A stretch of DNA of 64,000 nucleotides from Deefgea chitinilytica (GTDB taxonomy: Bacteria; Pseudomonadota; Gammaproteobacteria; Burkholderiales; Chitinibacteraceae). The position numbers and the translations under genes are program-made. Numbering within the stretch: the stretch's first letter is position 1; every line of letters begins with the position of its first letter. The notes under the pieces were generated by a model, which saw only the letters and a list, made by a program, of their open reading frames with translations, was not told where the DNA came from and did no database searches. Below are positions 17,446 to 27,183 of this stretch, one piece after another. The DNA is taken from the NCBI RefSeq assembly GCF_016881405.1, contig NZ_WOFE01000002.1:310001-374000 (forward strand), written 5' to 3'.

Positions 17446-19467
17446 TTATCGTCCTAAATTAACAATCTCGTCAAACGCCTTTTGAGCGATCTGAATCACT
17501 TTGCTTGAAGCTTGATAAGCTTGCTGATAGCGAAGTAAATTTGCAGCCTCTTCATCTAAATTCACAGCAGAAACTGAATCTCGACTACTCTCAGCATTAG
17601 CCAACAACTTATCCTGCGCTTTAGACATAATAGTCGCTTCACTGGTTTGCGTACCTACCGTTGCTACCATTCGGCCATAAGACTCTTGGTATGTAGCTGT
17701 ATTTCCATCCAAAATTCGAGTCGTCTGCAATTTACCCAAAGCAAGCGCGTTGCGATTATCAGAACTTGCAGTGCTAACGTTTTTTTGCACCGTCACACTA
17801 TCACCATTTGCTGGCAAACCATCTAACTTCATTGTCCAACCGTTGTAGCTAATTGTCGCCCCTGCTTTATATGGCACATTACCAACTACTGCCGGCACAG
17901 CCCCAGCAACGGTAAATGCCATTCCAGACGGAACAACCGAGGCATCAGGTACAAATGTCAATGTTACCGGGGTAAATAAATTTGGATTTAACGATGGGTC
18001 CGTCGTGACCGAAGTTTGCGCGACAGGATCTGGCTGGGTAATTTTTAATGTCCCGGTATTTAACGCAGCAGGGGCTTTAGGCTCAACCGCAACAACAGGA
18101 CCGGCTGCAGCAATTTCACGCGGATCAGTAATCTTGATCCCCATTTGATCGATAAAACCTTTGAGCGGCATAATGGTAAATCGATCGCCGGCAGCTGGCA
18201 CTGCTGTTAAAGAGAGCGACAAACCAGTTGCGGTAGAAAAACCTGCAGGCGTAGTCAGCGCTGCTGCCTCGGCAGGCAGTAAAGTATATTTACTGCCGTC
18301 ACTCAAATTAGCCAATGTATAGTTGGTACCATCATATGCTAACTCATAATTACTCGTAGTTAGCTTTGATATATCTTGGATATAACCAGTAAGGCTTGCA
18401 GTCGCAGGAACGGTGTTATTTGCGTTTGGACGCACCACCCCAATTTTTGGCACATCGATGCCCGCTGCCAAATTAGTCGTTGGATAAGACCAAAAGTCTT
18501 GACCCAAATTTCCATTTAAGTCTTGACCTGCTTTATGTTGCTGATTGAATGTATTCACCATACCAAGCGCAGTACGCTCTAAACTATTTTGCGCCAAATC
18601 CAAAGATTGACGACGGTAATCAAGCAAAGCCCCTAATTGACCGCCACTGACCAAATTATCAGGTAACAAAATAGAAGTGCCGTTTTGCTCATAACTAATC
18701 GACATACTTTCAGGATCTGCAGGATTTGGCACTGCGCCCAAAGTATAAGTTTGAGAACCAACCACTAAGCCTTGGCCATTTCCGACAAACAAATTAATTG
18801 ACCCATCACTCAGCGGCAGTGATGTGGTTTTAATTAACTTGTTTAAATCTCGCACTAATAAATCACGTTGATCTAATAAATCATTCGGCGGCTGCCCACT
18901 ACTTTGTGCCACCACGATTTTATTATTCAGATCACTCACTTGTGCGGCATAGGCATTAATACTGCTGACCGTATTGCTAATTTCGCCATTTAGAGCAGCA
19001 CGCTGCTCATTAAGGCGCTGAGAAAATACCTGAAAGCGATTCACCAAGGTTTGTGCACTTGACAACATTGCCTGACGTGACGGCGGATTCGCAGGATTGG
19101 TTGCAACATTCTGTACCGACGAAAAAAAATCTTGTAACGCCGGCGAAACCCCTGCCGTAGGATCTGCGACAATATTATTAATTTCAGCCAAATGAGATAG
19201 GCGCGTATTTTGATAACTCGACTGCGTTTGTGCTACTTCAACGGCTTTGGTCAAAAATTGATCGTAGACCCGAACAATCGAATCAACTTTCACTCCTAAG
19301 CCATTAAAACCACTACCGGACAACTGTGGAAAAGGCGCACTTTGTCGAATGCCTTGCCGTGAAAAACCATCTGTATTCACGTTGGCAATATTATGCCCGG
19401 TGGTCGTTAAACCCAAATTAGCGGCATTTAAACCAGAAACGCCAATACCAAATACAGATGAGGCCAT
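17446..19467 (-). CDS. flgK: Flagellar hook-associated protein 1 (FlgK)
   Basis: A 673-residue junction protein at the hook tip. It starts with the rod/hook signature GIGVSGLNAANLGLTTTGHN and IANVNTDGFSR, and ends with the LLRYQQAYQASSKVIQ motif of the D0 helix. It is somewhat longer than enterobacterial FlgK because of an enlarged central domain. AGGAG lies 8 nt before the ATG, and a sigma-28-type promoter lies 23 bp upstream, overlapping the end of flgJ. Confidence 0.95.
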   Translation of the reverse strand: MASSVFGIGVSGLNAANLGLTTTGHNIANVNTDGFSRQGIRQSAPFPQLSGSGFNGLGVKVDSIVRVYDQFLTKAVEVAQTQSSYQNTRLSHLAEINNIVADPTAGVSPALQDFFSSVQNVATNPANPPSRQAMLSSAQTLVNRFQVFSQRLNEQRAALNGEISNTVSSINAYAAQVSDLNNKIVVAQSSGQPPNDLLDQRDLLVRDLNKLIKTTSLPLSDGSINLFVGNGQGLVVGSQTYTLGAVPNPADPESMSISYEQNGTSILLPDNLVSGGQLGALLDYRRQSLDLAQNSLERTALGMVNTFNQQHKAGQDLNGNLGQDFWSYPTTNLAAGIDVPKIGVVRPNANNTVPATASLTGYIQDISKLTTSNYELAYDGTNYTLANLSDGSKYTLLPAEAAALTTPAGFSTATGLSLSLTAVPAAGDRFTIMPLKGFIDQMGIKITDPREIAAAGPVVAVEPKAPAALNTGTLKITQPDPVAQTSVTTDPSLNPNLFTPVTLTFVPDASVVPSGMAFTVAGAVPAVVGNVPYKAGATISYNGWTMKLDGLPANGDSVTVQKNVSTASSDNRNALALGKLQTTRILDGNTATYQESYGRMVATVGTQTSEATIMSKAQDKLLANAESSRDSVSAVNLDEEAANLLRYQQAYQASSKVIQIAQKAFDEIVNLGR

Positions 19468-19489
19468 GATTCTTTACTCCTATCCTTAC

Positions 19490-19516
19490 TTATCGGCGTT
19501 AAGCGCCCAGTCTTGA
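19490..19516 (-). promoter_or_regulatory. Predicted sigma-28 (FliA) promoter for flgKL
   Basis: On the minus strand TCAAGACT, an 11-bp spacer and GCCGATAA. The -10 matches the flagellar sigma-28 consensus fully and the spacer is the standard length. It overlaps the last codons of flgJ, so flgK and flgL can be expressed as a late class separate from the rod/hook genes. Confidence 0.85.
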
Positions 19517-20434
19517 GTTATTAACACCTAAACGGGCGGCAACACTATCAGCCACACGTGCTAATTTTTGGGCGTATTGCGGATCCGTCGCATAGCCATC
19601 TTTTGCCAGCGCTTTGGCAAAACCAATCGCATCACCACCTTGACCCAAGGCATCGCCAAATCGTTTTTTCATCAAACTCGCATAATCAGCAAATGCTTCA
19701 GCGTAAGAATCATATGCACGAAATTTCTCAATTCGTTTTTGCGACACGCCATCGACAAACTCTGTCGTCAACACATCCGTGGTTTTGCCTTTCCAACTCG
19801 ATCCCGCTTTGATACCAAATAGATTAAATGAATCTTTACCGGCCGCATCATTGATGGTTTTCTTGCCCCAGCCGGTTTCTAACGCCGCATGAGCCAATAA
19901 AATATGGGGCGCGACGCCTAAGTCGGCGGCGACCGTTTGGGCTACACCACTTAGCTTACCCAGAAAATCGCCAACGGCAGAGACTGCTTTATCGGCAACA
20001 CTCGGTAATGTAGCGGCAGATTTTGCCGTTAAGGGATTCATTTTATTAGCGAAGGAAAAATCAAATCCACGTGCATTAAATGGATCAGCGCCACGGCGCT
20101 GAACTTGCTTTAATAGACTTGGATTTTGTTGGACCTGAATTTGCCGAGCGATCATATCTGCCAAGCCTAAACTGCCTTTGCTCGACCACATTTGAGTCAA
20201 CTGCTGATCATGCATGCCACGGAACATTTCTACGCCACTGCTTTGATTCATCCCATCTGTTGGGTTTGCTGAGCGCATTGCAGAGAGCATTTGTTGCATC
20301 AGCAAGGCTTCAAATTGCTGCGCAACGGCTTTAGTTCCCTCAGCAGAATCCGCACGATTTGCCGCACGAATTTTACTGACCGCAGTTGGGTCAATTGCCA
20401 ATGTGTTCTGAATCGCATTGCTAGCAGATTTCAT
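19499..20434 (-). CDS. flgJ: Flagellar rod cap / peptidoglycan hydrolase FlgJ
   Basis: A 311-residue bifunctional protein. The N-terminal rod-scaffold domain (QFEALLMQQMLSAMRSANP, about 35-105) and a C-terminal glucosaminidase-type domain (about 155-305, with HILLAHAALETGWGKKT carrying the catalytic Glu) are both present, the two-domain form seen in beta- and gammaproteobacteria. It opens a hole in the wall for the rod. It is separated from flgI by 147 bp containing a 47-bp palindrome. Confidence 0.94.
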   Translation of the reverse strand: MKSASNAIQNTLAIDPTAVSKIRAANRADSAEGTKAVAQQFEALLMQQMLSAMRSANPTDGMNQSSGVEMFRGMHDQQLTQMWSSKGSLGLADMIARQIQVQQNPSLLKQVQRRGADPFNARGFDFSFANKMNPLTAKSAATLPSVADKAVSAVGDFLGKLSGVAQTVAADLGVAPHILLAHAALETGWGKKTINDAAGKDSFNLFGIKAGSSWKGKTTDVLTTEFVDGVSQKRIEKFRAYDSYAEAFADYASLMKKRFGDALGQGGDAIGFAKALAKDGYATDPQYAQKLARVADSVAARLGVNNSRLGA

Positions 20435-20530
20435 GATGCGGCTCCGGTGCCCAATTTGCTTTGACGACTCAATTTAAAGCAAGGAACGTGCCGACATTAA
20501 GAATAAAATCATGAATATAAAATTAGATTG

Positions 20531-20577
20531 GGTATATCGCAGAACATCAGCACATAGAAGATCTACAATCACATACC
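20531..20577. repeat. 47-bp palindromic element, copy N
   Basis: Begins GGTATATCGC and ends AATCACATACC. It lies inside the flg operon, 4 bp after the flgI stop and about 96 bp before the flgJ start on the minus strand; its interior is more diverged than most copies. Confidence 0.6.
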
Positions 20578-20581
20578 CAGG

Positions 20582-21673
20582 TCAAATCACTTCAAGTGTT
20601 GCATTTAATGCTCCGGCAGCCTTCATCGCTTGCAAGATAGCCAATAAATCCTGCGGCGTTGCGCCCACTGAGTTTAAAGCTCGCACAACCTGATTCAGCG
20701 AGGTCGCCTTCGGCAACTTCACCACAGGGCCTTTACCCGTTTCAATATCAATTTCAGCGTTCTGCACCCGTTGCGGACGTCCACCCACTACCGCATTCGG
20801 CTGCGCGACTTGGTTATCTGCAATAATCGTTACCGTCAAATTGCCATGCGCAATCGCACACGCTTCAACCGTGACAGCCTGATTCATCACCACAGAGCCA
20901 GTTCGAGCATTAATTATCACTTTCGGATTAACAGGCGCAGGCACCACATCAATCGTTTCTAATCGTGCAAGAAATGCCACACGCTGATTGGGATCTTGTG
21001 GCGCACGAACTTGAATTACACGGCCATCCAACGCAGTCGCCACCGCGCCAATTTGAGTATTAATTGCATTAACCACACGGCTTGCCGTGGAAAAATCAGT
21101 TTTCAGCAACTCAAGCTGAACAAATTCACCATTTCCCAATAAAGTCGGAACCGCGCGCTCGACTGTTGCACCAGCAGGGATCAGACCGGTTGCAAGCTGA
21201 TTCACTTGAACACTAGTACCCGCAGCCGCGGCACCGGCACCTGCAACCACCAAATTACCTTGGGCCATCGCATAAATTTGACCATCTGCGCCCTTAAGGG
21301 GGGCCATCAGCAAGGCTCCACCACGTAAACTGCGCGCGTTACCGATCGAAGAAACAACAACATCAAGCGGTTGCCCCGGGCGAGCAAACGGCGGCAATGT
21401 CGCAGTGACTGTAACCGCAGCTACGTTTTTTAATTGCAAATTACCACCCGATGGCACCTGAATGCCCATATTAGTGAGCATATTAATGATGGACTGAACG
21501 GTAAACGGCGTTTGCGTCGTTTGATCACCCGTACCATCCAAACCGACCACTAAGCCATAGCCTGCTAGTTGATTGTTTCGCACGCCAGCAAAACTTGCCA
21601 GCTGCTTTAGTGGTTCTGCCATGCTTGAGAGCGAGAGCACACACAGTGTTACTGCAACAATCACGCGATGCAT
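20582..21673 (-). CDS. flgI: Flagellar P-ring protein FlgI
   Basis: A 363-residue periplasmic ring protein. It has a signal peptide (MHRVIVAVTLCVLSLSSMAEP, cut near residue 19), then LASFAGVRNNQLAGYGLVVGLDGTGD, the family signature, and ends VGATPQDLLAILQAMKAAGAL. The frame extends to 21709 and overlaps flgH, but ATG at 21673 has AAGGGAAG upstream and starts the signal peptide, so it is preferred; the gap to flgH is then 23 bp. Confidence 0.95.
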   Translation of the reverse strand: MHRVIVAVTLCVLSLSSMAEPLKQLASFAGVRNNQLAGYGLVVGLDGTGDQTTQTPFTVQSIINMLTNMGIQVPSGGNLQLKNVAAVTVTATLPPFARPGQPLDVVVSSIGNARSLRGGALLMAPLKGADGQIYAMAQGNLVVAGAGAAAAGTSVQVNQLATGLIPAGATVERAVPTLLGNGEFVQLELLKTDFSTASRVVNAINTQIGAVATALDGRVIQVRAPQDPNQRVAFLARLETIDVVPAPVNPKVIINARTGSVVMNQAVTVEACAIAHGNLTVTIIADNQVAQPNAVVGGRPQRVQNAEIDIETGKGPVVKLPKATSLNQVVRALNSVGATPQDLLAILQAMKAAGALNATLEVI

Positions 21674-21696
21674 ACGACTTCCCTTTACGATCAGCA

Positions 21697-22404
21697 TTAA
21701 AATGGCCATACCGACATAAATGCACGCTGCATCCAGCCCATGGTATTGGCATCTGCAATCGGTCCTTGCCCCACCTGCTCAATACGGGCATCGGCGACAC
21801 GCGTCGATGAAATCGTATTTCCCGCTCGAATATCGTTTGGATTAATGACACCAGTAAAACGAATTAGACTGGTTTGTCCATTCACTGCAACTTGCTTTTC
21901 ACCTCCAATAGCAAGATTGCCATTGGCCAAGACATCCACGACGGTCACGGCAATGGTGCCCCTAAATGTGTTCGAACTATTGGTTTGACCTTTACCTGCA
22001 AATGTATTGCTCGTCGTCACATCTGCACTCGCATTCAGCATTTTATTGATAAAGGCAGGCATATAAGGTAAGTCAGTTTTACCACTTAAAGCCAAAGTGC
22101 CACTTTTATCTGCGCCACTATTGGCCGAGCTGACGGCAGATAGATTTTCTTCAATATTAATAATCACAACATCGCCGATACGACGCGCATTGGGCTCTTG
22201 AAACAATAATTTAGCCGTGTTGGCTTGAAAAATAGAACCATTATTATTGTGCGTCACGATGTCTTGCTGGGGTCGCGCAGTGACAGGCTGCGTCACAATC
22301 GACTGCGGCGCGATACAAGCACTCAAAGTCATCACCAACAATAGCGATGCAAGTAAACGTAGCTTAATCAATTTATAAAGTACCCAATTTTTGCAACATT
22401 TCAT
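21697..22404 (-). CDS. flgH: Flagellar L-ring lipoprotein FlgH
   Basis: A 235-residue outer-membrane ring protein. The lipobox LSAC places the lipidated Cys at residue 30. [28 protein letters not shown] and the C-terminal [19 protein letters not shown] are typical. The only ATG lies 32 bp inside flgG; no strong SD is seen, so the two are probably translationally coupled, or a downstream TTG is used. Confidence 0.93.
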   Translation of the reverse strand: MKCCKNWVLYKLIKLRLLASLLLVMTLSACIAPQSIVTQPVTARPQQDIVTHNNNGSIFQANTAKLLFQEPNARRIGDVVIINIEENLSAVSSANSGADKSGTLALSGKTDLPYMPAFINKMLNASADVTTSNTFAGKGQTNSSNTFRGTIAVTVVDVLANGNLAIGGEKQVAVNGQTSLIRFTGVINPNDIRAGNTISSTRVADARIEQVGQGPIADANTMGWMQRAFMSVWPF

Positions 22405-23158
22405 CAGAAGTACGCACTGATCGCGAATTCATTTCGTACGCACGTTGCGCTTGAATCATATTAATCAACTCTTCGGTCACATTGACATTAGACGCTTCAA
22501 CGTAGCCTTGATTAATCGCCCCTAGGCCATTAGTTCCAGGAGTACCCACAGTCGGCGCACCACTAGCTGCCGTTTCAAGGAATAAATTTTCCCCCACCGC
22601 TTGCAACCCCGGCGGATTAATGAATGTAGCCAGCTGAATATTACCTAGTTGCACTGGCGCAGCTGAATCATTATTAATGATGGCTGAAACAGTACCATCT
22701 TTAGCAATCGTCACCTTCGTCGTGCCTTGTGGCACTTGCAAAGCAGGCTGCAGTGGGTAGCCACTCGATGTCACCACAGCACCTTGGCTATCGACTTGGA
22801 ATGTACCATCACGCGTATAGGCGGTGGTGCCATCCGGCTTGGCAATTTGAAAAAATCCCTGTCCATTAATTGCCATATCTAATGGACCATCAGTCAACTG
22901 CAAGCTGCCTTGCATAAATTGCCGAGCCGTTGCTACAGGCCGCACACCCGTTCCTACGTCCAAACCTGTTGGTAGTTGAGTTTGCTGACTGCTCGCCGCG
23001 CCAGGCTGACGCAGGTTTTGATAAAGTAAATCTTCAAAAACTGGGCGTTCACGTTTAAAGCCATTGGTGCTGACGTTCGCCAAGTTATTGGAGATTACAT
23101 CAACATTAAACTGCATGGCGTCCATGCCCGTTTTACCGGTCCAAAGCGAGCGAATCAT
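22373..23158 (-). CDS. flgG: Flagellar distal rod protein FlgG
   Basis: A 261-residue rod protein. It starts [36 protein letters not shown] and ends in the [23 protein letters not shown] helix, both typical of FlgG. Length is the standard 260-262. It overlaps the start of flgH by 32 bp and follows flgF closely (17 bp). Confidence 0.96.
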   Translation of the reverse strand: MIRSLWTGKTGMDAMQFNVDVISNNLANVSTNGFKRERPVFEDLLYQNLRQPGAASSQQTQLPTGLDVGTGVRPVATARQFMQGSLQLTDGPLDMAINGQGFFQIAKPDGTTAYTRDGTFQVDSQGAVVTSSGYPLQPALQVPQGTTKVTIAKDGTVSAIINNDSAAPVQLGNIQLATFINPPGLQAVGENLFLETAASGAPTVGTPGTNGLGAINQGYVEASNVNVTEELINMIQAQRAYEMNSRSVRTSDEMLQKLGTL

Positions 23159-23175
23159 CGTTTTCTTATCCTATT

Positions 23176-23916
23176 TTAACCATTGAGCGTCAGCAAAGAC
23201 GCCGCTGAGCGCGAGTTTTGTTCTGCCGTTTGCAGCAATTTAATTTGCATATCGTAATGACGCTGCGTCGAAATCATATTTACCAATTGATCGACAGCAT
23301 TCACATTGCTGCCTTCAACCCCCCGCACCGCCAAACGAACATTAGCGTCTGCCTGAGCCGCTTCACCATTGCGCCTGCGGAACAGGCCATCCAGACCTTT
23401 TTCCATTTCAGCGGCTGGCGGATTGACCAATTTCAGTCGCCCCACCTCAACTGTTTGAGCAGGATTACTTAAATCGACGGCAGAAACAGTACCATCTGCT
23501 GCAATAGAAGGCTGAGTATTCTCTGGCACTGTCAACGGGCCATTTTCGCCTTCAACCACTTGCCCAGCGAACGTTTTTAACAAGCCCGTCGCATCAACAA
23601 CAAAACTACCATTACGGGTATAGGCTTCGCCCGTCGCGCTTTGCACCGCAAACCAACCCTCCCCCATCACTGCAGCGTCGAGTTCACGCCCCGTTTGCTG
23701 AAAAGCACCGCCAGATAAGTCAGCCCCAGTATCTTGCTCAATGGCAAACGCTCTGGTGGGTAAGCCTGGCCCTCCCAAGACGGGAACGGCTCGAAAGGCG
23801 GCCAAATCCGCACGAAAACCGGTCGTTGCGGTATTAGCTAAATTGTTGGCAACAATAGACTGGCGAAACTCCGCTTGCTTGGCACCAGTCATCGCAACAT
23901 AAATGAGACGATCCAT
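23176..23916 (-). CDS. flgF: Flagellar proximal rod protein FlgF
   Basis: A 246-residue rod protein, MDRLIYVAMTGAKQAE then the NNLANTATTGFRADL rod motif, ending MISTQRHYDMQIKLLQTAEQN. It is intact and in the conserved order between flgE and flgG, with gaps of 10 and 17 bp. Confidence 0.95.
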   Translation of the reverse strand: MDRLIYVAMTGAKQAEFRQSIVANNLANTATTGFRADLAAFRAVPVLGGPGLPTRAFAIEQDTGADLSGGAFQQTGRELDAAVMGEGWFAVQSATGEAYTRNGSFVVDATGLLKTFAGQVVEGENGPLTVPENTQPSIAADGTVSAVDLSNPAQTVEVGRLKLVNPPAAEMEKGLDGLFRRRNGEAAQADANVRLAVRGVEGSNVNAVDQLVNMISTQRHYDMQIKLLQTAEQNSRSAASLLTLNG

Positions 23917-23926
23917 ATCAACCTAA

Positions 23927-25243
23927 TTAGCGTAAGTTAACGATGGTTTGCAAAATCGTATCTTGCGCCTTGATCGTTTGTGAGTTGGCTTGGTAATTTC
24001 GCTGCGCGGTAATCAAATTAACTAATTCGCTCGTCAAATCAATATTTGAATCTTCCACTGCAGCCGATTGCAATGCCCCTGTACTACCCGAACCAGGCGC
24101 ATTAGTGAGCGGCTGACCTGAGGCAGAAGATTCAGCCCAGCGGTTATCCCCCAAAGGCTGCAAGCCCTGCACATTAGTAAACGAAGACAACACTACTTGT
24201 GCGACGTTTCTTGTTTGCCCATTCGAATAGCGACCTTGCACCATACCGTCTTTGCCCACAGAAATCCCAGTCAAAATACCGTCGGTATAACCATCTTGGG
24301 TCAGAGAGTTCACCGAAAAAGGGCTACCAAATTGAGTGGATTTATCAAAGAACATTTGAAAATTCAGACCATTTGAACCGTTATTCAAAGCAGCAGCGGT
24401 CACGTTAAAGGTTGAGCCCCCCACTGGCAAACCAATCGGACGGCCATTGGCGTCAAAAGTTAATCCCGTTGACAATGGCGTCGCCGCAGGTACTTGTGGT
24501 CCTAAAGTCCCATCGGCATTCACATCTTTACCATCTAATGCATAGCGAACCGTCCAAGTGCTGGTCGGAGGTACGGTGGGTACCGCAGGCGGAACGTCTC
24601 GACGAAAGTAGAACGTTTGCGTATGCGTACCACCCAAAGAGTCATACACCGTAGCTGAAGTAGAATAGTTATAAGTAGTTGGATCCGTTGAAGAAAACAC
24701 CGTTGTTGCGGGAATTACTTTGTCATTGGCATTCAAATTCAAACCCAAATTCAAACCCGCACCAGTTACACCAGAACCGCCTGTTGGTCGGGCGCCAATG
24801 TTTGAAAATTGAAGTTGAATCGGTTGCGGTGTTGAACCCGCCAACACTAAGCCTGTACCTTGATTCACAGGCCAACCAGTCAAAAACTGGCCGTTATTGA
24901 CAATAAAACCATTTTTATCTAACTGAAACTGACCATTTCGCGCATAGCTAATTGAGCCAGTCGGGTCCTGCATTCTAAAAAAACCATTCCCAGTGATCGC
25001 AATATCCAAAGGACTATTGGTTGAGGTCGTGTTACCTTGGCCAAACTGCTGAGCGATGGTCATTGTCTTGGCACCAATCCCCGCAATATTGCTCGACGCT
25101 CCAAACGTGCTTGCATAAATATCGGAGAATTCTCCACGAGAACCTTTAAAGCCGACTGTATTGGCATTAGCGACGTTATTCCCGATCACATCGAGACTTT
25201 TCGCTGAGACATTTAAGCCACTCAAGCCTTGTTGAAAACCCAT
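23927..25243 (-). CDS. flgE: Flagellar hook protein FlgE
   Basis: A 438-residue subunit of the hook. The N-terminal GFQQGLSGLNVSAKSLDVIGNNVANANTVGFK and C-terminal LVNLITAQRNYQANSQTIKAQDTILQ carry the D0 motifs, and the central Gly/Thr/Asn-rich domain is variable. It follows flgD by 16 bp. Confidence 0.96.
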   Translation of the reverse strand: MGFQQGLSGLNVSAKSLDVIGNNVANANTVGFKGSRGEFSDIYASTFGASSNIAGIGAKTMTIAQQFGQGNTTSTNSPLDIAITGNGFFRMQDPTGSISYARNGQFQLDKNGFIVNNGQFLTGWPVNQGTGLVLAGSTPQPIQLQFSNIGARPTGGSGVTGAGLNLGLNLNANDKVIPATTVFSSTDPTTYNYSTSATVYDSLGGTHTQTFYFRRDVPPAVPTVPPTSTWTVRYALDGKDVNADGTLGPQVPAATPLSTGLTFDANGRPIGLPVGGSTFNVTAAALNNGSNGLNFQMFFDKSTQFGSPFSVNSLTQDGYTDGILTGISVGKDGMVQGRYSNGQTRNVAQVVLSSFTNVQGLQPLGDNRWAESSASGQPLTNAPGSGSTGALQSAAVEDSNIDLTSELVNLITAQRNYQANSQTIKAQDTILQTIVNLR

Positions 25244-25259
25244 GATATTCCCCTAATCG

Positions 25260-25946
25260 TTATGCGTTCGTACTAGCGCTGGCGGAGCGAATTTGAATCA
25301 CATCACCAAAACCTGTTTTACCGCCGTTGGCCAAATATACCCCAACGCCACTACTACCAAATTCAACTGATTTGGCTACCTGCCAAGTTACCGTTTCTAA
25401 AGCAATTTCCTTGCCATCTTTTTTACCTTTTGCAGCAACGGTGTAATCACCCGCAGCAAACACACTGCCATCGGCTTTTTTGCCGTCCCATTCTAGTTGC
25501 GCCAAGCCTGTGGCAGAACTATTCACCGGCAGTTTTGCAACCTCAACGCCATCTTTATCAAATACGCTCAGCGTTACTTCACTCGCACCTTCCGGGATGA
25601 CAACCCGCAAATCTGCTTTATTGCTACCGTCAAAATGGAAGCCTTTGCCGGGGGTGAGGACTTCTTTGCCGATCAAACCTGCCGCCTGCATCACTTGCGT
25701 GCCGGCATACAAGGATTGCATTTGATTCATCGTCTCGTTGAGCTTACCAATTCCAGTAACAGTATTGATTTGCGCCATCTGACTAGTGGTTTGCGCATTG
25801 TCCATTGGATTCATCGGATCTTGCGTTTGCAATTGCTTCACTAGCAATTTCATAAAGGTATCTTGCTGCTTTTCAGCTTCGGTTCGAGTCACTGTCTTTT
25901 TGGTATTCAGTGAGGTGTAATCAAAATTACTACCGATCGTTGCCAT
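25260..25946 (-). CDS. flgD: Flagellar hook capping protein FlgD
   Basis: A 228-residue scaffold needed for hook assembly. The N-terminal DTFMKLLVKQLQTQDPMNPMDNAQTTSQMAQ is the family motif, followed by a FlgD Ig-like and tudor-like C-terminal region (GAS...LPVNSSATGLAQLEWDGKKADG). It lies between flgC and flgE with short gaps. Confidence 0.95.
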   Translation of the reverse strand: MATIGSNFDYTSLNTKKTVTRTEAEKQQDTFMKLLVKQLQTQDPMNPMDNAQTTSQMAQINTVTGIGKLNETMNQMQSLYAGTQVMQAAGLIGKEVLTPGKGFHFDGSNKADLRVVIPEGASEVTLSVFDKDGVEVAKLPVNSSATGLAQLEWDGKKADGSVFAAGDYTVAAKGKKDGKEIALETVTWQVAKSVEFGSSGVGVYLANGGKTGFGDVIQIRSASASTNA

Positions 25947-25957
25947 GATAAAACTCC

Positions 25958-26371
25958 TTAAGCCTGACCAATGCTCAGCGTACGCATCAGTAATGTTTTG
26001 GCGGTGTTCATAACATCCACATTCGTTTGATAACCACGCGACGCTGAAATCATATTGGTCATTTCTTCGACCACACTGACGTTTGGCATTGCTATGTAAC
26101 CATTGGCATCAGCAAACGGGCTCTTCGGGTCATAGACCAAACGCGGGGGCGCTTGATCTTCAATGACGCCAGCTACTTTAACCCCAACCGCAGAGCTAGA
26201 GTGGGTATTAACTGGAGCAGCTTGAAATACAACCTGTTTAGCCCGATACGGTTGACCATTAGAACTAGTCACCGACTCAGCATTCGCTAAATTACTCGCC
26301 ACCACATTCAAACGCGCCGACTGCGCATTCATTGCCGAAGCGGCCACATCAAACACACGAAACAATGACAT
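25958..26371 (-). CDS. flgC: Flagellar proximal rod protein FlgC
   Basis: A 137-residue rod protein. [34 protein letters not shown] and the C-terminal [23 protein letters not shown] are characteristic. It is full length, 11 bp after flgB. Confidence 0.96.
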   Translation of the reverse strand: MSLFRVFDVAASAMNAQSARLNVVASNLANAESVTSSNGQPYRAKQVVFQAAPVNTHSSSAVGVKVAGVIEDQAPPRLVYDPKSPFADANGYIAMPNVSVVEEMTNMISASRGYQTNVDVMNTAKTLLMRTLSIGQA

Positions 26372-26382
26372 CAGCGTTTTCC

Positions 26383-26787
26383 TTATTGGCCCGTCAACGC
26401 GGTTTTCATACTCTCAATCCGTCGTGTCATAAAGGTGACTGCGGCCTGATAGCGAATCGCGTTATCGGTAAATTCTTTCATTTCGGTATTCATATCGACG
26501 GTATTACCGTCAACGGAGGGCTGTTGCTCGTTACGGTACTTCAAAGCCGGCGCAAACAAATCGACTACACCCGCTGGCTGCAAATGGCGAGCATGTGTTG
26601 CTTGCAAAGGCTTCGTCGCACCACCTGTTCGAGCCGCTTCAAACGCAGCTTTAAAGTCAATATCGCGCGCTTTGTAATTGGGCGTATCGGCATTCGCAAT
26701 ATTGGAACCTAAGATTTCTTGGCGATGACCGCGCAATTTAAGGGCGGTTTCTTGGTTGCGAAAATAATCGTCGAGACGGCCTAGCAT
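26383..26787 (-). CDS. flgB: Flagellar proximal rod protein FlgB
   Basis: A 134-residue rod protein, the first gene of the flg operon. ATG at 26787 is chosen over the open frame to 26847 because GGAG lies 7 nt upstream and the protein then starts [22 protein letters not shown] as in the family. [17 protein letters not shown] is the rod signature. A sigma-54 promoter lies about 30 bp upstream, which also places the 20-residue extension before or at the transcript start. Confidence 0.95.
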   Translation of the reverse strand: MLGRLDDYFRNQETALKLRGHRQEILGSNIANADTPNYKARDIDFKAAFEAARTGGATKPLQATHARHLQPAGVVDLFAPALKYRNEQQPSVDGNTVDMNTEMKEFTDNAIRYQAAVTFMTRRIESMKTALTGQ

Positions 26788-26816
26788 AGACAAACTCCAA
26801 GTTGGTGACTTAACAC

Positions 26817-26834
26817 AAGCAGGAAGTGTGCCAA
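26817..26834 (-). promoter_or_regulatory. Predicted sigma-54 (RpoN) promoter for the flg operon
   Basis: On the minus strand TTGGCAC, 5 bp, CTGCTT. The GG of the -24 box and the GC of the -12 box are exactly 12 bp apart, as required. The predicted transcript start would be near 26806, about 20 bp before the flgB ATG. Flagellar class II or III genes under sigma-54 are known in several beta- and gammaproteobacteria. Confidence 0.85.
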
Positions 26835-26838
26835 TAAA

Positions 26839-26863
26839 AAAAGCCAAGCTAAGCTTGGCTTTT
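26839..26863 (-). terminator. Terminator ahead of the flgB promoter
   Basis: Near-perfect palindrome with arms AAAAGCCAAGCT / AGCTTGGCTTTT, followed on the minus strand by a T run that runs into the sigma-54 promoter. It separates the flg operon from the upstream 72-residue gene. Confidence 0.8.
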
Positions 26864-26964
26864 AAGCAGTTTTTTTGATGATTTAAATATCACAACGGCA
26901 AGAGTTGCCGAGAAAAGAATACGAAATCAATATGCCAATACAACACAAGGCAGATCACTTCAAA

Positions 26965-27183
26965 TCAATGAAATTGCAATTGAATTTGCTGTTTCGCAAT
27001 CGCTGCGGCGCTTTGCAAAACCGCATGGACCGTACCACGCTGCGCTGAAGAAGCGGGCTGCCAATCCGTAACTGGTTTACGGGCGTTGCCATGGCAAATT
27101 ACAATTTGAAACCAGCCTTCCATCTCGGTTGAACGAGCGGACGGACGAGCTTCTACATCAAAATCAAACATACGATTAGTCAT
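26965..27183 (-). CDS. Hypothetical 72-residue protein
   Basis: A small soluble protein that I do not recognise: MTNRMFDFDVEARPSA, then EMEGWFQIVICHGNARKPVTDW, then a helical Gln/Ala-rich end. GGAG lies 9 nt before the ATG, and a terminator follows before flgB, so it looks like a real separate gene. It lacks signal peptide and membrane segments. It sits upstream of flgB, where flgA or flgM is found in other bacteria, but resembles neither. Confidence 0.55.
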   Translation of the reverse strand: MTNRMFDFDVEARPSARSTEMEGWFQIVICHGNARKPVTDWQPASSAQRGTVHAVLQSAAAIAKQQIQLQFH

